A stretch of 64,000 bases of DNA, taken from positions 1 through 64,000 of the forward strand of contig JAPLDI010000021.1 in NCBI GenBank assembly GCA_026391795.1, in the 5' to 3' direction. The stretch comes from Bacteroidota bacterium. Lineage in GTDB: Bacteria > Bacteroidota > Bacteroidia > Bacteroidales > FEN-979. A model generated the notes under the pieces. That model had not been told where the DNA came from and searched no databases. It saw nothing but the letters and a program-made list of their open reading frames with translations. Each line of letters starts with the position of its first letter. The stretch's first letter is position 1. Positions 25,982 through 35,074 of the stretch are shown here, piece by piece. The translations under genes were made by a program, and so were the position numbers.

Positions 25982-28414
25982 CTAAAACGTAGCTTGCAGC
26001 TTCAGGTTGAATTGTCTTGGGGTTAGATAGTTGGGAACAGCATACTGCTGGTTGTTGATATCCGTCACCCAGAGGTAAGAAACGGTATTGCTCAGCTGAA
26101 AAAGGTTGAATACTTCCAGGGAGATCCACATGGAATCAAAGACACGGAACGGGTTCTTCTTCGAAAATTTCGTGCTTGCCCCGATGATCTGTTTTGCAAG
26201 GCCGATGTCGACACGGCGGTAGGGGGGCATCCGGAGGTTCTGCTGGCTTTTGGTCGCATTCGGTGGGCCAAATGGCAACCCGGTGCCGTAATAGAGTGTC
26301 AGGTTCATCCGCCAGGAAGGATAATGCGGGATGTAATCCTGGAAGAAGATACTGAGGTTGACGCGCTGGTCTGTGGGGCGGGGGATCCAGTCGCCGTTGA
26401 TGTTCTCCTCGGTCTTCATGATCGACAGGCTGGCCCAGCTTTCGATGCCTTTGACAAACTCCCCGTTCACCCTGAAATCGACACCCGTTGCATACCCGAA
26501 GGCATCGTTAGTTCCGTAATAGCGGATCTTCAGGTTGTCGATGGTATAGGGGATCAGGTTAGTGATGTATTTGTAGTAGGCTTCACCGACAAATTTGAAA
26601 GGACGGCCCCACGCACTGAAATAGAGATCACTTCCGGCTACTACCTGGATAGCGCGCTGTGCTTTCAGCCCCTGTACGATGTTGCCCCTCAGGTCGGTTA
26701 TTTCGCGGAAGGTCGGCGGCTGTGAATAGTATCCCCCCGAAACTCGAAACACAACGTCTCTCTTCCAGTGTGGCTGAAATGAGATGTTGACCCTCGGATC
26801 GAAAAGAATCTGCTGGTTAAAATCCCAGTACATCGAACGAAGACCTGCTGTGAGGGCAATGTCATTCTTCTCGTTTTTAAAGGTCCAGGTATTCTGAAAG
26901 AATGCAGAATAGCGGTTCGATTCTTCCCGGCTCTTATTCTTTATCGCATCGAAAAGCAGGAGCGAATCGTGGGGCGGAGTCTGCGATCCCAGGGAATCAA
27001 GCGGCCTGGGCAACGAATACCCGGCCGAATCCTGCATCTCCCATTCATTGATCACATAATGGAAATATTCATGCTGGTATTTGATCCCCCACTGGGCCAT
27101 GCTGATGCCTTTCTCCCAGGTTCCACGGTGTTCAAGGTTGAAAACGGTACCGTCAAGGTAATTCCGTGCGTGGGTCAGGAATGCACCGACACCAAGGGCT
27201 TCCGTCACCTGGCCGACATTGTTGTTGCCCTGGTTCACCTCAAGTTTACCCAGCCAGTATTCGGCAGAAACATCAAAAGTTTCATTTTCGAAGGTCTGGT
27301 ATGCAGATCCGGTGAATTTCAGCCGCAGCTCCGGGGTGGGCTTCCAGTTCGCCGTCAGTGCCGCCAGCCAGTTCTGGTAGCTGTCAACCTCCTGTCCGTC
27401 GAAGAATATCGTCAGTTTATAAGCCTCGCCGACAGTTCCGAAGCTGGTTTCGCGCGTTTGGGGGATCAGTTTGTAGGAATTCGCTGAGTATGTACCAAGG
27501 AGAGAAAGTTCAAATTTTTTACTGAATTCGTAGTTGAAGAGGGTCTGGACATCAAAATACCTGGGTTTGTACTCGCCTTTGGTATCCAGCCCTTTCAGAA
27601 AATAGCTATTGGTCTTGTACCGGGCACCGATGAGGTAGGAGAACTTTTTTGTGATCATGCCTTCCACGTGGGCATTGGCTCCCAGCAGGCTCACATCGAA
27701 CGACCCGGCAAAGGAGGCAGGCCTTTTGTATTTGATGTCGAGAACCGACGACATCTTGTCGCCGTACTTGGCATCAAACCCCCCGGCTGAGAAGGAGATG
27801 GAAGAAACAAGGTCGGGATTGAGAAAGCTTAGTCCTTCCTGCTGACCTGAACGGATCAGGAACGGCCTGTAGACCTCGATATCGTTGACAAAGACAAGAT
27901 TTTCGTCATAGTTGCCGCCCCTTACGGAATAGGTCGAACTGAGTTCGTTCCGTGAAGATACCCCCGGCATGGTCTTGATCAGGTCTTCGATGCCGGCATT
28001 GGCCGAAGGGATCAGGGTGATGCTTTTGGGATCGATCCGGTTGAAGGTGTTGGTGCGGAGTTGCTGATCTTTTACTTCGATGGATGGCAGCGAGGTGGAG
28101 GTCTGTGTAAGGGTCTGGCGCAGCTCTTTCCGCTCGCCGGGCTTAAGTTCCATTTGCATGGAAACAGTTTCAAAACCGATGAATGTGATCACGACCGTGA
28201 TTTTCTTCTCCGCCGGAACTGAGAGTTCAAAGTTTCCTTTTTTATCCGTATTGGTTCCGCCGGCTATCCCGGTAACGGTAATGTTTGCATTCACAATGCC
28301 TTGCTGGTCAGCATCCGTGATACGTCCGAAAAGCAGGGCCGTCTGCTGGGCCGAAACGCTCAGGCTTGCGAGCCATAAAAGGCAGGAGAGGGTATGTTGA
28401 ACGATCTTTTTCAA
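25982..28414 (-). CDS. TonB-dependent receptor with carboxypeptidase-regulatory-like domain
   Basis: This 810-residue outer-membrane protein carries a signal peptide (MKKIVQHTLSCLLWLASLSVSAQQ), a carboxypeptidase-regulatory-like domain (LFGRITDADQQGIVNANITV), a plug (DLIKTMPGVSSRNELSSTYSV, FVNDIEVYRPFLI) and a C-terminal barrel ending FNLKLQATF with the terminal phenylalanine typical of Omp85-assembled barrels. It is not a SusC (no linked SusD). The gene immediately upstream (8 bases apart) encodes a 221-residue exported protein with its own carboxypeptidase-like domain, suggesting a two-gene operon. The ligand is unknown. Confidence 0.92.
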   Translation of the reverse strand: MKKIVQHTLSCLLWLASLSVSAQQTALLFGRITDADQQGIVNANITVTGIAGGTNTDKKGNFELSVPAEKKITVVITFIGFETVSMQMELKPGERKELRQTLTQTSTSLPSIEVKDQQLRTNTFNRIDPKSITLIPSANAGIEDLIKTMPGVSSRNELSSTYSVRGGNYDENLVFVNDIEVYRPFLIRSGQQEGLSFLNPDLVSSISFSAGGFDAKYGDKMSSVLDIKYKRPASFAGSFDVSLLGANAHVEGMITKKFSYLIGARYKTNSYFLKGLDTKGEYKPRYFDVQTLFNYEFSKKFELSLLGTYSANSYKLIPQTRETSFGTVGEAYKLTIFFDGQEVDSYQNWLAALTANWKPTPELRLKFTGSAYQTFENETFDVSAEYWLGKLEVNQGNNNVGQVTEALGVGAFLTHARNYLDGTVFNLEHRGTWEKGISMAQWGIKYQHEYFHYVINEWEMQDSAGYSLPRPLDSLGSQTPPHDSLLLFDAIKNKSREESNRYSAFFQNTWTFKNEKNDIALTAGLRSMYWDFNQQILFDPRVNISFQPHWKRDVVFRVSGGYYSQPPTFREITDLRGNIVQGLKAQRAIQVVAGSDLYFSAWGRPFKFVGEAYYKYITNLIPYTIDNLKIRYYGTNDAFGYATGVDFRVNGEFVKGIESWASLSIMKTEENINGDWIPRPTDQRVNLSIFFQDYIPHYPSWRMNLTLYYGTGLPFGPPNATKSQQNLRMPPYRRVDIGLAKQIIGASTKFSKKNPFRVFDSMWISLEVFNLFQLSNTVSYLWVTDINNQQYAVPNYLTPRQFNLKLQATF

Positions 28415-28422
28415 AGGTCAGT

Positions 28423-29088
28423 TCACTCGTTGTTGGTTGATTTCTCTTTTTTTCTTTTAAATTCACCGTCTCTCCAGGCTTTGATAAATCGTGCCCAGGC
28501 AAAGGGATCGAAGATGGTAAAGGGCTGTTGCTGTCCGAAGTAGTACAATTTGCTGGTCTGGTTCTCAATGTAACTGTTGTAGTTCATCCGGGCATCCATC
28601 GGGTAATTCTTTGCACTTACCATGATCTGGTCGCCATCCAGGTTTTTCCGGGCACGTTCCAGGTCGTCGTCCGGAACCTTGAAATTGACAAATGCACGTT
28701 TGAAATCTTCCAGTGTGGGCCATGGGAAAATGATGGCAGCAGGAAGTGTGAGTGTATCCCCGGTCATCAGCTGGATAAGGGAATAGCGCGATTTTGTAAT
28801 GGTGTCGGGGATGATGAAGGATGCCGGTTTGTAACCCAGGGCATGAAACAGGATCGTGTCTTTTTTATGTGCAACAAATGAAAAATATCCCAGTGCATCG
28901 CTGGTCGTTCCCCGGTTGGTGTTCCGGATGGTGATCCTTGCATAAGGCACGGAGGTAAGACTGTCGAATGTGACTGTAATCCCTGAGAACTGGACCAGGT
29001 TTTCATTGCTGTATTCCTGAGCATGAAGAAGAACGGGTAGTAAGAGTATCGGGAGGAAAAATAAAACGTGGGAGGCTGATTTCTTCAT
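28423..29088 (-). CDS. Exported carboxypeptidase-regulatory-like domain protein
   Basis: A 221-residue exported protein with signal peptide MKKSASHVLFFLPILLLPVLLHAQ and a single carboxypeptidase-regulatory-like domain (FDSLTSVPYARITIRNTNRG, SDALGYFSFVAHKKDTILFH, LGYKPASFIIPDT). The C-terminal part (EDFKRAFVNFKVPDDDLERA, FDPFAWARFIKAWRDGEFKR) is charged and of unknown function. It is transcribed ahead of the TonB-dependent receptor with an 8-base gap. It may be a periplasmic or cell-surface partner of that receptor, but this rests only on proximity. Confidence 0.75.
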   Translation of the reverse strand: MKKSASHVLFFLPILLLPVLLHAQEYSNENLVQFSGITVTFDSLTSVPYARITIRNTNRGTTSDALGYFSFVAHKKDTILFHALGYKPASFIIPDTITKSRYSLIQLMTGDTLTLPAAIIFPWPTLEDFKRAFVNFKVPDDDLERARKNLDGDQIMVSAKNYPMDARMNYNSYIENQTSKLYYFGQQQPFTIFDPFAWARFIKAWRDGEFKRKKEKSTNNE

Positions 29089-29171
29089 TCCATGGAAATT
29101 TCCGGAGGATAACGCGTTGAAAGATTGTATAAAAAACGAAAATAAGCAGTTTTTATTTCTTCTCCAAGGGA

Positions 29172-29207
29172 TAAAAAAAATGCTGTCACAAGGTGTAACA
29201 GCATTTC
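29172..29207 (-). terminator. Rho-independent terminator of rpmB
   Basis: On the minus strand a 9-bp stem AAATGCTGT / ACAGCATTT (loop TACACCTTGTG) is followed by TTTTTTTT. It begins 19 bases after the rpmB stop codon. Confidence 0.9.
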
Positions 29208-29225
29208 CTGTATGGTGGAATCTGA

Positions 29226-29465
29226 TTATTTCGCCAAAAATCCTTTTTCGCGGGCTTCTTTCAGGCAGGCAGAGATTCCTTTTTTATTAATTGTACGGAT
29301 GGCACCTGCAGAGACTTTCAACGTGATGTATTTGTCTTCTTCAGGAATGTAAAATTTCTTCGTTTGCAGGTTGGGATAGAATTTCCGCTTGGTTTTAATG
29401 TTGGAATGGGAAACGCTGTTTCCGCCCATTACTGCTTTACCGGTTATTTGGCAAACTCTTGACAT
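29226..29465 (-). CDS. rpmB: 50S ribosomal protein L28
   Basis: A 79-residue basic protein with the L28 start MSRVCQITGKAVMGGNSVSHSN and the RKFYPNLQ and ISTIN-like segments of the family. It binds the large ribosomal subunit. In most Bacteroidota rpmB is followed by rpmG and a DUF4295 gene; here a terminator follows directly, so the gene is monocistronic. No zinc-binding CxxC pair is visible, so this is the zinc-independent form. Confidence 0.95.
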   Translation of the reverse strand: MSRVCQITGKAVMGGNSVSHSNIKTKRKFYPNLQTKKFYIPEEDKYITLKVSAGAIRTINKKGISACLKEAREKGFLAK

Positions 29466-29575
29466 GATATAAGTTTTATGATGCTGTTTTTAAAACGGAG
29501 TGCAAAATTCCGAAAAATATTTGAATTTACCAAGGGAAAAGTGTTTTTAGTTTTTGGAACGGTTATTCACCCTCA

Positions 29576-29637
29576 TAAACACACACCCACACCCACACAT
29601 CCAGCATCCAGCATCCAGCATCCATCCAGCATCCAGC
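29576..29637. repeat. CACACC-type microsatellite and ATCCAGC array
   Basis: A stretch of ACACACCCACACCCACAC (29580-29598) leads into five ATCCAGC copies (29599-29605, 29606-29612, 29613-29619, 29624-29630, 29631-29637) with one truncated unit ATCC between. The last base of the final unit is the final base of the complement of the neighbouring stop codon. The same composite order recurs at 39317-39420. Confidence 0.9.
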
Positions 29638-31286
29638 TACTTGTTCAGCTCTTTTTCCACCATGCACCCCAGGGACATGATCCTTCCATAGGTGAAATCC
29701 GCCTGTTGCTGGCCTAAGTTCTGCATGGCCTTTTCATCGGCTTCTTTACCATTAAATACAGGATTACCTTTAAACAGGGAGGGCTGGCTAAAGGAAATTG
29801 TCTGGGTTTTTCCGGCAGTCTGGATTTCCACCGCGATCTTTTTTTCTCCGTTATTGCCGGTCTGGGTATCGAAACGAAGAACCGCTTCATTTAACGCCGG
29901 CTTTTCAGGAATGTTCATGCCCGGAACATCCGCTTTCGAAGAGGCTCCCTGGTTGAGGTTCCGTTCAAACGCAACCCTTTTCATAAAGGGTTCTGTCTGA
30001 TCGATGATGTCGGCATTGGGATAGAGGCTGAGCAATTTCTCAGTCAGCATTGCATAACCAGGCCAGTTGCCCCGGAGGTATATTTTTTTCAGGGGTTTTA
30101 TGACGGGCTTTGGTGTGTTATCCCCCGTCATCAGGTATATGTTCGGAACAATTTTTCCGCGTATCGGATCTGTCCGGCTGAGATCGATCTGTTTGAACTG
30201 GTGAGAGGCGGTCAGGATCCTTCTTGGCATTTCACCGCTTTCATAGAACCCGAGACTGGACGTGACGCTTGATATTTTTGAAACCCCGGGCACAAATTCA
30301 TACTGACCACCCATCGGGGTTTTCTTGTAAACCAGGTTCTCCACCTGGATGATATCCCGGGCGGATTCCCTTTTAGCATAACTGTCACCGTAGCTGATGA
30401 TGCTCAGCATATTATGATAGATCTCAAGAGATTCAAGTTTGCTCCTGTCGGCATTAAATTTTCCTTTCATCCAGATTTCCTCATCCGAATTCATTGACGG
30501 ATTGAACATTACTGTAAACCCGAGACCTGAATAGGTGCCTTCTGCACCGTTAAGCACGCCAAAAGACAATACATCCTTCTTTTTGTCTGATTTCTGGCCA
30601 TCCTTCAGGATCATGCATTCCTTTGATTCCCGGATAACGGTTTCTTCAGCTTGCTCCACTTTTGGGAAAACACCTTTGAAACTGAAGTCGTATTCCACCG
30701 GCAGATCGACGTAAAGGGTCCGCAATATACGACCCTGGTTTGCAGCAACAGGTGCAACATCCTGTTTATAGGTATGGCTGATCACTTTCTTGAACTCCTC
30801 CAGCATTTTGGGGTTGTACATGAGGGTGTTTTTTGAATAGACGATCTTCCCGGTTTTAAAATCTGTAAAGGAATAGTTCTCCATTGCATCCACTGAATTT
30901 CCTTGCACTCCTTTATAGTTCACACCTGTGATGGTGAGAAAATGTTCAGGGATCATGATCTTTCCTGAACGGACCCTGCTATCCTCCTTTACAAGCTCGG
31001 AAGAACTGAGGTTGATCTCATCGGTGATTTTATTTAATTTCTGGGTTTCAAACGCACGCACTCCCGGGATATCCGAGAGATTTGTTGTAATTGTCTGGCA
31101 GGCAAAACATTTTGTCTTTACCGAAGGATCCTCAATAAGGCTGTTATAGATGATTGCGACAGAATTGGGTTCCGGGTTTTGGGCCTGTGAAAAAGAATGA
31201 AAGGGGAAAACCAGGTTCATCATTCCAAAGAAAAAGATAAGACAGGTTTTTGCTAATCGGGAAGCTGTTACGAGTTTTGTTTTCAT
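29637..31286 (-). CDS. Exported protein of unknown function
   Basis: This 549-residue protein has a signal-like N-terminus (MKTKLVTASRLAKTCLIFFF...SQAQ) and no family motif that I recognise. It contains a Cys pair after the signal (KTKCFACQTIT), long beta-rich stretches (ILRTLYVDLPVEYDFSFKGV, GTYSGLGFTVMFNPSMNSDE) and a C-terminal QQQADFTYGRIMSLGCMVEKE. No membrane segment follows the signal, so it is probably periplasmic or secreted. It is monocistronic: an ATCCAGC array overlaps its stop codon (CTA at 29637-29639) and rpmB follows about 170 bases away with its own terminator. Confidence 0.7.
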   Translation of the reverse strand: MKTKLVTASRLAKTCLIFFFGMMNLVFPFHSFSQAQNPEPNSVAIIYNSLIEDPSVKTKCFACQTITTNLSDIPGVRAFETQKLNKITDEINLSSSELVKEDSRVRSGKIMIPEHFLTITGVNYKGVQGNSVDAMENYSFTDFKTGKIVYSKNTLMYNPKMLEEFKKVISHTYKQDVAPVAANQGRILRTLYVDLPVEYDFSFKGVFPKVEQAEETVIRESKECMILKDGQKSDKKKDVLSFGVLNGAEGTYSGLGFTVMFNPSMNSDEEIWMKGKFNADRSKLESLEIYHNMLSIISYGDSYAKRESARDIIQVENLVYKKTPMGGQYEFVPGVSKISSVTSSLGFYESGEMPRRILTASHQFKQIDLSRTDPIRGKIVPNIYLMTGDNTPKPVIKPLKKIYLRGNWPGYAMLTEKLLSLYPNADIIDQTEPFMKRVAFERNLNQGASSKADVPGMNIPEKPALNEAVLRFDTQTGNNGEKKIAVEIQTAGKTQTISFSQPSLFKGNPVFNGKEADEKAMQNLGQQQADFTYGRIMSLGCMVEKELNK

Positions 31287-31383
31287 GGAGGGGTTGTTAG
31301 TTTAGGTTGTTATAAGTATTGGCAGAATGTAAAGTGTTAACTTGTTGGGTATTGGGTATTGGGTGTTGTGTATTCGGATTTTT

Positions 31384-31785
31384 TCATTCTCCATTTTTCA
31401 TTTCCCTGATCCCGATCCCCAGGAGAAGCTCTGCCAGTCCGAGTACGAAATAGAGGTATTGCAGCCAGCTTCCTCCGCCGATCAGGCTTACCTGAACAAA
31501 GATCCAGATTATCAGCCCCAGCCCGAAAAAAATCCCTGCGAAACCGGCCAGTTTATGCTGCCGGAAACTCAGCCACCCGGAAATGAGGGTTCCAAGTCCG
31601 TTAATAGTAAACAGGATGATCCCCGGAATAAGGAAGTTTGTGAAGGGCGTCTCTTTCAGCATGGTCAGGGGCATTCTCATGAGACTGCCGTCGGGGGCTA
31701 TAATCAAAAAAAGACCGCTGACAATGGCTCCCAGCGCTATAAATATTTGCAGTATCCCTTCAGAGATAAAGAACGTTTTTTTCAT
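31384..31785 (-). CDS. Small integral membrane protein
   Basis: A 133-residue protein with about four hydrophobic segments (ILQIFIALGAIVSGLFLIIA, NFLIPGIILFTINGLGTLIS, AGFAGIFFGLGLIIWIFVQV, LQYLYFVLGLAELLLG) and short loops. It has no motif I recognise. It lies 22 bases downstream of cinA on the same strand and may be co-transcribed with it. Its hydrophobic layout resembles many small Bacteroidota membrane proteins and gives no clear hint of function. Confidence 0.75.
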   Translation of the reverse strand: MKKTFFISEGILQIFIALGAIVSGLFLIIAPDGSLMRMPLTMLKETPFTNFLIPGIILFTINGLGTLISGWLSFRQHKLAGFAGIFFGLGLIIWIFVQVSLIGGGSWLQYLYFVLGLAELLLGIGIREMKNGE

Positions 31786-31807
31786 ATGAATCGTAATTCG
31801 TAATTAT

Positions 31808-33070
31808 TCAAAGTTGTTCCAGTATGGTTTTACGAAGCATATTAAGAGCCTGCAGCGCCGTTCGTCTGATATTCCGTTCCCGGTTATCTCCGAAAAGATA
31901 TTTTACCGCCTTCACACCTGAAGGACCGGCAACCGCGATCCAGACGGTTCCTACCGGCTTTTCCTCTGTACCTCCGTCAGGTCCGGAGATTCCCGAAACT
32001 GCAATGGAATAATCGGTGCCAAAACCGTTTCTCACAGTTGAAGCCATGGTGATCACAACGGCTTCACTGACTGCCCCCTCTTTCTCCAGGACACGTTCAC
32101 TGACTCCAAGCTCTTTTATCTTGATCTCATTCGAATAGGCCACGATGCTCCCTTTGTAGTAGGCGGAACTTCCCGGAATGCTGGTGATCAGGTGTGCAAT
32201 GTACCCGCCGGTGCAGCTTTCTGCGGTGGCAAGTGTAGTCCCCGAATTCCTGAGCAGGTTTCCGACAACTGCCTCCAGCGTAGTATCACCCTCTCCGAAA
32301 ATATATTCAGGTATCAGCGATTTCAGTTTGTCTGTCTCTTCATCCATCAGCTTTTGCAGGCTGACTTCATTGTCACCTTTCCCGGTAAGCCTTAGCCTCA
32401 CTATTCCTGGTTGGGGCAGGTAGGCGAGGTGAAGATTTTCAGGGAGATGTGCTTCCCACTCTTCCAGGATATCGGATAAAAATGATTCTCCAATCCCCTG
32501 TGTCAGCAACGTATGATGCAAAACCGTGACAGGCTGAAAGCACTTTTTCAGCCTTGGGATCACCTCATTGACAAGCATGGCTTTCATTTCGAAGGGAACG
32601 CCCGGCATGGATATGTAGATTTGTTTTGTCCCGGCCCTGGTTTTAGTTATTTCAAACCACATGCCCGGTGCAGTGCCGTTTGCATTGGCAATTGCAATGC
32701 AGTTTTCCGGGATCTCTGCCTGTTTGCGGTTTACCTCTGTCATTGCAAAGCCCCTGGCATGGAACATCTTTTCAATGTTCTGAAAGGAAACGGGGTCAAA
32801 GATCAGCTTCGTATTGAAATACCTGCAGAGTGTCTCCTTTGTGAGGTCATCCTTCGTCGGCCCAAGGCCGCCGGTGATCAGGATCACCTCAGCCCTTTGC
32901 CCCGCTTCCTTTAAAATCGTCAGGATCTCCTCCGGATCATCACGGATAAGGGTCACCCGGTGTACCGGGAATCCTGCCAGGTCGAGTTGTTCCGACATCC
33001 AGGATGCATTGGTGTTCACAACCTGGCCGATCAGCAACTCATCGCCAATATTGATAATTTCGGTTTGCAT
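31808..33070 (-). CDS. cinA: CinA-family protein (nicotinamide-nucleotide amidohydrolase)
   Basis: This 420-residue protein has the two-domain CinA layout. An N-terminal MoaB/MogA-like domain (IGDELLIGQVVNTNASWMSE, LGPTKDDLTKET) and a C-terminal deamidase domain (ATAESCTGGYIAHLITSIPG, KGSIVAYSNEIK, AVSGISGPDGG) are present. CinA deamidates nicotinamide mononucleotide, recycling a by-product of NAD-dependent DNA ligase. A TATTTTTG -7 box on the minus strand (33075-33082) ends only four bases before the start codon, so the transcript would begin at or within a few bases of the ATG. Confidence 0.93.
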   Translation of the reverse strand: MQTEIINIGDELLIGQVVNTNASWMSEQLDLAGFPVHRVTLIRDDPEEILTILKEAGQRAEVILITGGLGPTKDDLTKETLCRYFNTKLIFDPVSFQNIEKMFHARGFAMTEVNRKQAEIPENCIAIANANGTAPGMWFEITKTRAGTKQIYISMPGVPFEMKAMLVNEVIPRLKKCFQPVTVLHHTLLTQGIGESFLSDILEEWEAHLPENLHLAYLPQPGIVRLRLTGKGDNEVSLQKLMDEETDKLKSLIPEYIFGEGDTTLEAVVGNLLRNSGTTLATAESCTGGYIAHLITSIPGSSAYYKGSIVAYSNEIKIKELGVSERVLEKEGAVSEAVVITMASTVRNGFGTDYSIAVSGISGPDGGTEEKPVGTVWIAVAGPSGVKAVKYLFGDNRERNIRRTALQALNMLRKTILEQL

Positions 33071-33074
33071 AACA

Positions 33075-33082
33075 CAAAAATA
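33075..33082 (-). promoter_or_regulatory. -7 promoter element of cinA, overlapping a near-leaderless start
   Basis: TATTTTTG on the minus strand lies directly next to the cinA ATG (33070). With the usual -7 position this places transcription start at the A of the ATG or within a few bases, so the mRNA may be leaderless. Confidence 0.5.
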
Positions 33083-33275
33083 CGTCTTTTTCGTAATCCC
33101 TTTTTGAGTTAAGCCGATTAACTCTGCGAAACTTTGCGAGTATGAAATAAAGGTTTCCTTTTGTACAAATGAGGATATTGAACTATTTCCAGCACTTCAA
33201 AAAAAGAAAGGGCAATCAGGAATGAGCCGGATTTTCCTGTGGATATTATTCGTAATTTTACGGAAAATTAGTGGG

Positions 33276-34148
33276 ATGCCTGTCATCAAAAATGCTGATC
33301 TTTTACTGAATCCGGACGGATCAATCTATCACCTTTCCCTTCTGCCGCATCAACTCGCTGATACGGTTCTTATTGTTGGCGATCCCGACCGTGTTGGGGT
33401 GATCTCCGATCAGTTCGACAGTGTGGAATACCGTATCAATAATCGCGAGTTTATAACCCATACCGGAATACTGAAAGGAAAAAGGATCACGGTCCTTTCC
33501 ACCGGGATCGGAACAGATAACATCGACATCGTAATGAATGAGCTGGATGCGCTGGCCAACATCGACCTCTCATCCCGGCAGGAAAAAAAGGATCATCGTA
33601 CACTGAATGTGATCCGGGTCGGTACTTCAGGTGCCATCCAGGCCGATATACCTGTGGGCTCATTTGCGCTTTCTGCCTATGGACTCGGTTTCGACAACCT
33701 GATCCATTTTTATGAAACGGGAGCAAGCACCCTGGATACTGAGATGGCTGATGCTTTCATGAAACATACCGGATGGAAAGCCAATCTGTCACATCCCTAT
33801 TTTGTGAAAGGATCTGACGAGTTGATCCGGAAATTTGAACCGGGATCAGTGAAAGGGATTACTGTCACGGCTCCCGGTTTTTATGGGCCGCAGGGTCGTG
33901 TATTACGGCTTGGACTGGCTGATCCTGGACTTAACGAAAAGATCCGTTCATTCCGTTTCCACGGGGAGAGGATCATCAATTTTGAAATGGAAACTTCAGC
34001 CCTTTACGGGTTGGGAAGTTTACTCGGACACCGGGTAGTTACGATTTGTGCCCTGATCGCAAACAGGGCTACCAATGAGACCTGCAGCGACCACAAAGCC
34101 GTGATCAGGAAACTGGTCCATAATGTGCTGGAAAAAATTCAGGATTAA
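33276..34148 (+). CDS. Nucleoside phosphorylase (uridine phosphorylase type)
   Basis: This protein of 290 residues starts at the ATG at 33276 (MPVIKNADLLLNPDGSIYHL); an upstream ATG at 33222 would add an unusual hydrophobic leader. Motifs of the NP-I superfamily are VGDPDRVGVIS, STGIGTDNIDIVMNELDAL and INFEMETSALYGLGSLLGH. Such enzymes cleave nucleosides with phosphate to a base and ribose-1-phosphate; the LPHQLADTVLIVGDPDR start favours uridine over purine substrates, though that is inference. Confidence 0.88.
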   Translation: MPVIKNADLLLNPDGSIYHLSLLPHQLADTVLIVGDPDRVGVISDQFDSVEYRINNREFITHTGILKGKRITVLSTGIGTDNIDIVMNELDALANIDLSSRQEKKDHRTLNVIRVGTSGAIQADIPVGSFALSAYGLGFDNLIHFYETGASTLDTEMADAFMKHTGWKANLSHPYFVKGSDELIRKFEPGSVKGITVTAPGFYGPQGRVLRLGLADPGLNEKIRSFRFHGERIINFEMETSALYGLGSLLGHRVVTICALIANRATNETCSDHKAVIRKLVHNVLEKIQD

Positions 34149-34195
34149 GGATTTAAATGGGAGATGATCTCCGTCAACGTTGATAGTTCACAAGA

Positions 34196-35074
34196 ATGGT
34201 TGCCACAATTGAAAATAAAGAGCTGAATGCCCTGGTTCACCTGCTTGATGAGCCGGATGAAACGGTGTTTGATTCGATACGGGAGAAGATCCATTCCTTT
34301 GGAAAAGAAGCCATACCCTACCTTGAAAAAGCCCTGGAAGTCTCTTTTGACAATTCCATCCAGGAACGTGCCGGGGAGATCATCCGGAATATCCAGCTGG
34401 GGGAATTGCTTTCAGATTTCACCGACTGGATCAATACTTCTTCTTCCGACCTTCTGAAAGGGTTCCTGCTGGTGACACGTAGCCAGTATCCTGAACTTAA
34501 TGAGGAAGCCCTGACCATCCGGGTGGAACAGATGAAAATGGATGCCTGGCTGGAACTGAATGACAACCTGACGGCCCTTGAAAATATCAAAGTACTCAAT
34601 CACATCCTTTATCAGGTTCATAATTTCGACGGCAACAAGATCAATCTTTTTGCGCCGCAGAATTTTTACCTGAACACATTCCTGGAAACGCGTAAAGGAA
34701 GTGCTTTATCACTCGGAATACTTTACATCATCCTGGCCCGGAAACTGAACATCCCTGTCTACGGTGTAAACCTTCCCCAGCATTTCATCCTGGCCTATGT
34801 CTCCGAACTCGCTGCAGAAGTCCCCTCCCTGGAGGATGTACTCTTTTACATCAACCCGTTCAACAAAGGGGCGGTATTTACCAGAAAAGAAATCGAATTG
34901 TTCATTCAGCAGCTGAAAATAGATCCTGACCGGAGCTACTTTGCGCCCTGTTCCAACATTGACATTATTAAACGACTTATTGAGAACCTTATCTATTGTT
35001 ATACCCAGCTTGGGTATCCCGACAAGATAGAGGACCTTGAAAGATTACTTAAACTAACTGAAAAACCTTCATGA
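34196..35074 (+). CDS. SirB1-type transglutaminase-like protein
   Basis: A 292-residue cytosolic protein with an N-terminal helical repeat region (PDETVFDSIREKIHSFGKEA, QERAGEIIRNIQLG) and a C-terminal transglutaminase-like core (YLNTFLETRKGSALSLGILY, RKLNIPVYGVNLPQHFILAY) of the SirB1 family. The conserved serine/cysteine position in SALSLG reads serine, and NLPQHFILAY holds the histidine. The function of the family is unknown to me. Its stop overlaps the start of the nuclease gene by four bases (ATGA), so the two are translationally coupled. Confidence 0.82.
   Translation: MVATIENKELNALVHLLDEPDETVFDSIREKIHSFGKEAIPYLEKALEVSFDNSIQERAGEIIRNIQLGELLSDFTDWINTSSSDLLKGFLLVTRSQYPELNEEALTIRVEQMKMDAWLELNDNLTALENIKVLNHILYQVHNFDGNKINLFAPQNFYLNTFLETRKGSALSLGILYIILARKLNIPVYGVNLPQHFILAYVSELAAEVPSLEDVLFYINPFNKGAVFTRKEIELFIQQLKIDPDRSYFAPCSNIDIIKRLIENLIYCYTQLGYPDKIEDLERLLKLTEKPS

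Noticed and set aside
26969-27487. Plus-strand open frame of 172 codons over the TonB-dependent receptor gene
   Set aside because: It is antisense to a well-supported gene with signal peptide, plug and barrel.
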